DNA from: JBFGSX01 sp041581335
GTDB lineage: Archaea; Thermoplasmatota; E2; JACPAO01; JAHFTW01
Length of the DNA stretch: 8,526 nt
NCBI GenBank assembly: GCA_041581335.1
Contig: JBFIDG010000084.1
Location: 1 to 8,526 of the forward strand
Direction of reading: 5' to 3'
Of the stretch, positions 4,584-8,526 are shown in pieces; within the stretch, counting starts at the first letter, position 1, and the number at the start of each line of letters is the position of its first letter. A model generated the notes under the pieces. That model was given only the letters and a program-made list of their open reading frames with translations. It did no database searches and was not told the DNA's origin. The translations under genes and the position numbers were made by a program.

Positions 4584-6427
4584 TACTTGGGCAGGGTCGC
4601 CGTGACCGTGGTGCCCCGGCCCGGAGCGCTCTTCAGGCCGATGGTGCCCCCGTGGGCCTCGACGATGGCGCGGACCACGAACAGGCCCAGGCCGTTGCTC
4701 TTCAGGTCATGGGGTGCGGGGGTGTCCCCCGAGACGTACGCGTCGAAGATGTTGGCCTGCTCGTCAAGCGGGATGCCGACGCCTTCGTCCGCGACCTCCA
4801 AGGTCCATGCGGATCCCTGGTCCTTGACGGTGACGTCGACGCGGCGCCCACTCGGCGTGAAACGGATCGCGTTGATGACCAGGTTGTCGACCACCTGCAC
4901 CATGCGCCCGGCGTCGACCTGGGCCCACAGATGGTCCGGGCCGTGGGCGACGAGGATGACGTTGAAGGACGATGCCGTGGCCTGATGGGTGTCCGTTGCG
5001 TTGTGCACCAGTTCCGCGACATCCGTCTGGACCTTGGCCAGCGGCAGCTCGCCTGCATCGGCGCGGGCCGTGTCCAGCAGATCCTGCAGCAAGGTCTGGA
5101 TGCGCTCCGTCTGGCTGTGGATCTTGGCGACGGCGGTGATCTGGCGATCGTCCAGGGCGCCTAGCTTGCCTGCCTCCAACAAGCCCAGCTGCATGAGGAT
5201 GGGGGTGATCGGGTTCTTGATCTCGTGGCCGGCGACGCCCACGGCGCGGGCCTGGGTCGCTTGACGGGCCTCCAGTTCACGGATCTTGGCGTCCGCCTCC
5301 AGGGCCAAGGCCTCGGCGGTGACGTCTTGGGCGACGGCGACCACGAACGGATGCGCCTCTTCATCGACGCGGGTCAACAACAAGCGGACGTGGCGCCCTT
5401 CGAAGGCCTTGGGCCTGGCACCGACCGTGCGAGACTTCGCCTTGCCGGCCATGAGTTCGTTGAGTGCCGCATCGACCTCGACCGGTTCCTGGAAGCGGTC
5501 GCTGACATCGGCATCCAAGCCGGTCAGTTGATCGAAGGTGGCGTTCGCCTGCTGCACGCGGCCATCCGCCTCGATCGAGGCGATGCCGAGACCAGCGTAA
5601 TCCAGAATGAGTCGCTGCCGGGCTTCCGCGGCCGCCAAGGCCATCTCGGATTCCTTGCGCTGCGTGATGTCCAAGCAGACCCCTTGCAGGGCCGCCAGCG
5701 TGCCATCGTCCTTGAGGACCGGGCGGGCCCAGGTGTGGAGATGGCGCCATGTGCCGTCGGTGTGACGGATGCGTTCGTCGTGGCTGTAGGATTCGAAGTC
5801 TTTGAAGACGCGCTCTGTGGCGTACTTGACGCGCTCGACGTCGTCAACATGGATGCGTGTCAGGTAGTCCTCGTAGGTCGGCGTGTGCGTCTTGGGGTCG
5901 AGGCCGTAGATGTGGTACAGTCCCTCGGACCACGTGGCGTGGGGCTCCGTGATGTCCCAGTACCAGGTGCCCAGGTGCGCCAGACCTTCGCTGTCGCGCA
6001 TCATGCGTTCGCCTTCTTGCAGGCGTTCGATCTCGCGGCGGCGGGTATCGATGTCGAGGCAATGCAGCAAGGCGATCTCGTCGCCGGGCTCGCCGCTCGG
6101 GATGCTCTGGATACGGAACCAGTGGCGGCCCTTGCTGCCGGCGAAGTCCGCTTCCAGGACCTGCGTCAAGCCAGGATGGAACGCGTGTTGGACCGCCGCC
6201 CGCAGTTTCGCGCGGTTGGCATCGGAGGTGAGTTCCCAGATCGGTTGGGTCGTCAGTTGCCCGGCCGGGACCGCAGCCAAGGAACGGCTGGAACGCATGA
6301 CCAGGCCGTCGTGGTTGACGGCGAGCACCACGTCGACGCCGGAGGCCCACGCCTCATACGCCGGCAGCCACGTCGGGTCGGCTTTGGTCGTGTGGACCTC
6401 TTGGCCCACTCCCTCGTTCCCGCTCAC
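4583..6427 (-). CDS. Soluble PAS-domain sensor histidine kinase
   Basis: This sensor kinase is predicted to autophosphorylate a histidine and pass the phosphate to a response regulator not found in this window. With GTG 6427 as start it has 614 residues and no membrane segment, so it senses an intracellular signal. Domains, approximately: a degenerate PAS (25-127); a PAS/PAC of the PAS_3 type (148-260, GTWYWDI to CLDITQRK); a third PAS (269-372); a connecting helix; a HisKA domain with H-box GHEIKNP, His401; and a HATPase domain with N-box DNLVINA (514-520), G1 DEGVGIP (547-553) and G2 GLGLF (579-583). All catalytic residues are present. The start was chosen for GGAG 8 bases upstream; TTG 6448 would add 7 residues. 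It is the last gene of a minus-strand group and converges on idsA. The ligand is unknown. Confidence 0.92.
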   Translation of the reverse strand: MSGNEGVGQEVHTTKADPTWLPAYEAWASGVDVVLAVNHDGLVMRSSRSLAAVPAGQLTTQPIWELTSDANRAKLRAAVQHAFHPGLTQVLEADFAGSKGRHWFRIQSIPSGEPGDEIALLHCLDIDTRRREIERLQEGERMMRDSEGLAHLGTWYWDITEPHATWSEGLYHIYGLDPKTHTPTYEDYLTRIHVDDVERVKYATERVFKDFESYSHDERIRHTDGTWRHLHTWARPVLKDDGTLAALQGVCLDITQRKESEMALAAAEARQRLILDYAGLGIASIEADGRVQQANATFDQLTGLDADVSDRFQEPVEVDAALNELMAGKAKSRTVGARPKAFEGRHVRLLLTRVDEEAHPFVVAVAQDVTAEALALEADAKIRELEARQATQARAVGVAGHEIKNPITPILMQLGLLEAGKLGALDDRQITAVAKIHSQTERIQTLLQDLLDTARADAGELPLAKVQTDVAELVHNATDTHQATASSFNVILVAHGPDHLWAQVDAGRMVQVVDNLVINAIRFTPSGRRVDVTVKDQGSAWTLEVADEGVGIPLDEQANIFDAYVSGDTPAPHDLKSNGLGLFVVRAIVEAHGGTIGLKSAPGRGTTVTATLPK

Positions 6428-6435
6428 AGCACTGA

Positions 6436-6439
6436 CTCC
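6436..6439 (-). promoter_or_regulatory. Shine-Dalgarno deciding the histidine kinase start
   Basis: GGAG on the minus strand stands 8 bases before GTG 6427. The upstream TTG at 6448 has no such site, so the GTG is preferred. Confidence 0.45.
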
Positions 6440-6497
6440 GTCCCTCAAACGACTTCAACCGAACGCTCGGGGCGCTTGGGGACCAAGCCCCTTCGGC

Positions 6498-7427
6498 TCA
6501 GCCCGGAAGCGTGTTGCCGACCTGTTTGTTGGGGTAGCCTGCGGGAATGGGCTGGGTCCAGATGCGCGCATCGGCGTGGCTTCCTGCGACCGCTTCGCCG
6601 TCGCCGATGACGCACTTGGAGAGGCGTGCGCCGGGGTCGATCCGGACCCCGTCGCCAAGGATGCAGTCCTCCAAGACGGCGTCCGGCGCGACGGTGCAGC
6701 CTGCACCGATGATGTTGCTGCCGCCACCCAGGGCCCGGTGGGCCAGCAGCAGGCGTGCCGGGTCCCCGACGTCGATCCATTGCCCGGTGAACGTGGAGCC
6801 ATAGAAGCCGTCCTCGAGGAGCTGTGGGAAGATCTCCTTCTCCATGGAGACGAGGCGTCCAGGTTCGATGAGGCCCAGGACGCTCTGGTCCAGGAGGTAG
6901 GCGCCGGCGTTGATGAGGCGGCTGGGGGCCAGGTCTGGGGTGGCGGGTTTCTCGACGAAGCCACGGATGCGGCGCGCGTCCTCGGCGTCCTGCTTGACGA
7001 CGCCGTAATGGACGACCTCGGCCGGCTCGACCTCCTTCAATGAGATCGTGCCCACGGCGCCGGTCTCACGGTGCTGATGCAGCATCCCGACGAGGTCCAT
7101 GTCGGAGACGATGTCCCCATTGAGGACGAAGAACTGCTCACTCTGCAAGTGCTCCTGGCAGTTCTTCACGGCGCCGGCGGTGCCAAGGGGCTCGGATTCC
7201 CGCACCACAGAGAACGTCAGGTCACGTTCACTCTCGGCGAAGTACGATTCCAGGCGCTCGGCCAGCCAATTGACCGCGACGACCACGTGGTCGACCTCAG
7301 GCGGCAAGCGGTCCAGGGCCCATTCGAGCATCGGCCGGCCGGCCACGGGGATCAGCGGTTTGGGCCGCGTGTAAGTCAGAGGGCGCAGCCGGGTCCCGAA
7401 TCCCCCGGCCAACAGCAGCGCATCCAT
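6498..7427 (-). CDS. Sugar-1-phosphate nucleotidyltransferase (mannose-1-phosphate guanylyltransferase-like)
   Basis: This enzyme activates a sugar-1-phosphate with an NTP to an NDP-sugar for glycan or glycolipid synthesis in the cytosol. It has 309 residues. The N-terminal Rossmann-like domain shows the signature GGFGTRLRPLT (8-18), Lys23 in RPKPLIP, PLGTAGAVK (80-88), the metal-binding NGD (103-105), FVEKP (157-161), INAGAY (172-177) and WIDVGDP (217-223). A short left-handed beta-helix of hexapeptide repeats follows (about 238-285: IIGAG, CTVAPDA, CILGDG, VRIDPGA, CVIGDG). WIDVGDP and the overall layout resemble GDP-mannose pyrophosphorylases more than glucose-1-phosphate thymidylyltransferases, but the substrate cannot be fixed from sequence. 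ATG 7427 is chosen because the signature begins 7 residues later; the frame is open further upstream, but that part is unlike the family. It lies 34 bases after the small PAS gene and 70 before the kinase, probably as one operon. Confidence 0.92.
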   Translation of the reverse strand: MDALLLAGGFGTRLRPLTYTRPKPLIPVAGRPMLEWALDRLPPEVDHVVVAVNWLAERLESYFAESERDLTFSVVRESEPLGTAGAVKNCQEHLQSEQFFVLNGDIVSDMDLVGMLHQHRETGAVGTISLKEVEPAEVVHYGVVKQDAEDARRIRGFVEKPATPDLAPSRLINAGAYLLDQSVLGLIEPGRLVSMEKEIFPQLLEDGFYGSTFTGQWIDVGDPARLLLAHRALGGGSNIIGAGCTVAPDAVLEDCILGDGVRIDPGARLSKCVIGDGEAVAGSHADARIWTQPIPAGYPNKQVGNTLPG

Positions 7428-7461
7428 GGGGCGTCGAACGGCGCTCTGCACTTGGCCCTTG

Positions 7462-7812
7462 TCACGGGTTCTCGAAGAAAGCTGCCACCAATGCCTCGCC
7501 GTCTGGGCCGACGCCGCCTGCCATGAGGTGCATGACGACCCACGCCGGCCCACCGGGGCGTTGCATGAGGATCTGGAACGTGTCGTTGCGTTGCCCGGCC
7601 GCCGTCAGGGCCACCAGGGGCGCCACTTGTTCCGCCGCGCCCTTGTCCATGCAAGAATACAAGGTCCGTCCGCGCAGGGTGCGTCCATCGGCGTGCAGGA
7701 ACGACGCCAACGACGGGCTCACCGTCAAGAAATGGCCCTCGGAGTCCAGGATGCAAGAGGCCTGGCCACGGAACTGGCCCTTGCGTCTGCCCCTGGTCTC
7801 ACGGTGGCGCAT
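7462..7812 (-). CDS. Small single-PAS-domain protein
   Basis: This 116-residue protein is composed of a basic N-terminal tail (1-16: R2, R4, R7, R9, R10, K11, R15) and one PAS-like domain (about 17-114). The PAS call rests on ASCILDSEGHFLTVSPSLASFLH, the usual opening of a PAS core, and the closing beta strands AWVVMHLMAGG and GEALVAAFFENP. There is no kinase, cyclase, receiver or DNA-binding output domain, so it may be a stand-alone sensor or adaptor. The downstream three-PAS kinase in the same group is a natural partner, by inference only. ATG 7812 is preceded at 6 bases by AGGAG (7819-7823), which supports the start. It is the first gene of the minus-strand group and is divergent from gltX. 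The exact ligand and partner are unknown. Confidence 0.72.
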   Translation of the reverse strand: MRHRETRGRRKGQFRGQASCILDSEGHFLTVSPSLASFLHADGRTLRGRTLYSCMDKGAAEQVAPLVALTAAGQRNDTFQILMQRPGGPAWVVMHLMAGGVGPDGEALVAAFFENP

Positions 7813-7859
7813 GGTCTACTCCTGGTATTGGGACAAAGTTGGTTAAACACCGTGCACGA

Positions 7860-7913
7860 CCCCACCCTCGGGCAGGGGGCGCAGGGGGCGCGAGGGCTGG
7901 GGGCGAAGGCCCC
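7860..7913. repeat. G-rich tandem repeat and hairpin in the gltX/PAS divergent region
   Basis: The 156-base interval between the divergent starts contains two tandem copies of GCAGGGGGC (7872-7880 and 7881-7889). There are five G-runs of 3 to 5 bases (7870-7872, 7875-7879, 7884-7888, 7894-7896, 7899-7903) with spacers of 2 to 5 bases, which meets the usual G-quadruplex pattern on the + strand. The flanks also pair: CCCC-A-CCCTCG (7860-7870) with CGAGGG-(C)-T-GGGG (7891-7902), 11 base pairs with one bulged C and a 20-base loop holding the repeats. A competing small hairpin GGGGC-GAAG-GCCCC occupies 7900-7913. Function is unknown. Confidence 0.45.
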
Positions 7914-7968
7914 ATGGAGGGTCCGGTCGGGCCGCAGCACCCAAAAGCAGGATGGGGGTCGCGCCGAC

Positions 7969-8526
7969 GTGGCCGACCTCGCCGCCATCGCGCGCCGCTT
8001 CTGTCTGCAGAACGCCATCCAGCACGACGGCACGTGCCAGGCCAAGGGCCTCGTCGGCCGCGTCATGGGTGCCCACCCCGAGTTCCGGGGCGACCCCAAG
8101 GGCGTCGTGACGGCCCTGATGGCCGCCGGGGAGGCGGTCAACGCCATGGACCTGGAAGCCCAGAAAGCCGAGCTGGCCGCCGAAGCCCCCGAGCTCATGG
8201 AGGCCAAGAAGAAGGAGCGCCGCACCGGCCTCAAGCCATTGCCCGGCGCCGAGGACGTCAAGAAGGTCGTCCTGCGCTTCGCACCCAACCCCAACGGCCC
8301 GCTGAGCCTCGGCCACGGCCGTGGCGTCGCCATCATGGCGCAATACGCCAAGGACTACGACGCCGACATCATCCTGCGCTACGACGACACCGACCCCCAG
8401 GTCAAGCCGCCGCTGTACACGGACGACATCGATGGCTACGCTTGGATCCTGGAGGACTTCACGTGGCTTGCCGGCGCTCCGCCGGCCCGCACCGTCAAGG
8501 CCAGCGACCGCATCGAGGTGTACCAC
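7969..8526 (+). CDS. gltX: Glutamyl-tRNA synthetase, archaeal type, N-terminal part (3'-truncated by window edge)
   Basis: This class I synthetase attaches glutamate to tRNA(Glu), and in archaea often also to tRNA(Gln) for later amidation. The 186 visible residues begin with the archaeal-specific N-terminal helical region (FCLQNAIQHDG at 11-21, HPEFRGDPKGVV at 36-47, APELMEAKKKERRTGLKPLP). The Rossmann core follows: VVLRFAPNPNGPLSLGHGRG (100-119), the HIGH-motif region in which the first His is Ser (SLGH), then ILRYDDTDP (135-143) and VKASDRIEVY (176-185). GTG 7969 is chosen because it gives the expected N-terminus. The frame stays open upstream into the G-rich element, with other possible starts at GTG 7852 and TTG 7828, but that part looks non-coding. 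There is no clear Shine-Dalgarno; an AAAAG at 7943-7947 may serve as a weak TATA element. idsA-gltX proximity is common in euryarchaea. Confidence 0.9.
   Translation, partial: MADLAAIARRFCLQNAIQHDGTCQAKGLVGRVMGAHPEFRGDPKGVVTALMAAGEAVNAMDLEAQKAELAAEAPELMEAKKKERRTGLKPLPGAEDVKKVVLRFAPNPNGPLSLGHGRGVAIMAQYAKDYDADIILRYDDTDPQVKPPLYTDDIDGYAWILEDFTWLAGAPPARTVKASDRIEVYH

Noticed and set aside
4503..4985. 160-codon + strand open frame after idsA
   Set aside because: It runs through the convergent gap and into the antisense of the kinase HATPase domain; no motif or ribosome-binding site supports it.
5225..6610. 461-codon open frame on the + strand opposite the histidine kinase
   Set aside because: Its translation is low in recognisable motifs and Ala/Gly/Asp/Val-rich, as expected for the antisense of a GC-rich gene. 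The minus frame has all kinase boxes.
7428..7553. 42-residue N-terminal extension of the nucleotidyltransferase
   Set aside because: It overlaps the end of the PAS gene and is low in family-like features, whereas the conserved signature starts seven residues after ATG 7427.
7843..8526. 227-codon open frame on the minus strand at the right edge
   Set aside because: The + strand frame here has the glutamyl-tRNA synthetase signatures; the minus frame is its shadow.

Overview
The window reads as a high-GC archaeal chromosome segment, probably euryarchaeal and perhaps from the Thermoplasmatota or a relative. This placement rests on gene content (isopentenyl phosphate kinase, type 2 IPP isomerase, an archaeal-type glutamyl-tRNA synthetase, a wHTH protein like the HVO_A0114 family) and not on any database search. 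The proteins lack the strongly acidic composition of haloarchaea. Several genes have no Shine-Dalgarno sequence and are probably leaderless, while genes inside operons carry GGAGG-type sites.

Left half (1-4469, all + strand): an isoprenoid and membrane-lipid cluster. It starts with the 3' end of mevalonate kinase (mvk), then a 90-residue single-pass membrane protein of unknown role, then isopentenyl phosphate kinase (ipk). A two-gene module shaped like a toxin-antitoxin operon follows: an unrecognised 87-residue protein overlapping a winged-helix regulator, preceded by two copies of a TATGGTGC-N3-GCACCATA inverted repeat. After it come type 2 IPP isomerase (fni) and, in an ATGA overlap, a short-chain polyprenyl diphosphate synthase (idsA) whose active-site residues fit a C20 (GGPP) product. 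Together mvk, ipk, fni and idsA lead from mevalonate to the C20 precursor of archaeal ether lipids. The intervening decarboxylation step is not encoded here.

Right half: idsA converges on a minus-strand group (7812 to 4583) read in the order small single-PAS protein, sugar-1-phosphate nucleotidyltransferase, and soluble three-PAS histidine kinase. Divergent from this group, gltX starts near 7969 and runs off the right edge. From memory, mvk-ipk-fni-(RNase J)-idsA-gltX is a known euryarchaeal gene order. On that view the TA-like module and the PAS/nucleotidyltransferase/kinase group are lineage-specific insertions into an old backbone, and RNase J is missing from its usual place.

Intergenic DNA is scarce, with no gene-free stretch over 300 bases. 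The most structured non-coding pieces are the twin operator (1621-1677), a TATA box upstream of fni, a hairpin pair between the convergent genes (4538-4583), and a G-rich tandem-repeat/hairpin element upstream of gltX (7860-7913). No tRNA, rRNA, CRISPR array or insertion sequence was seen.
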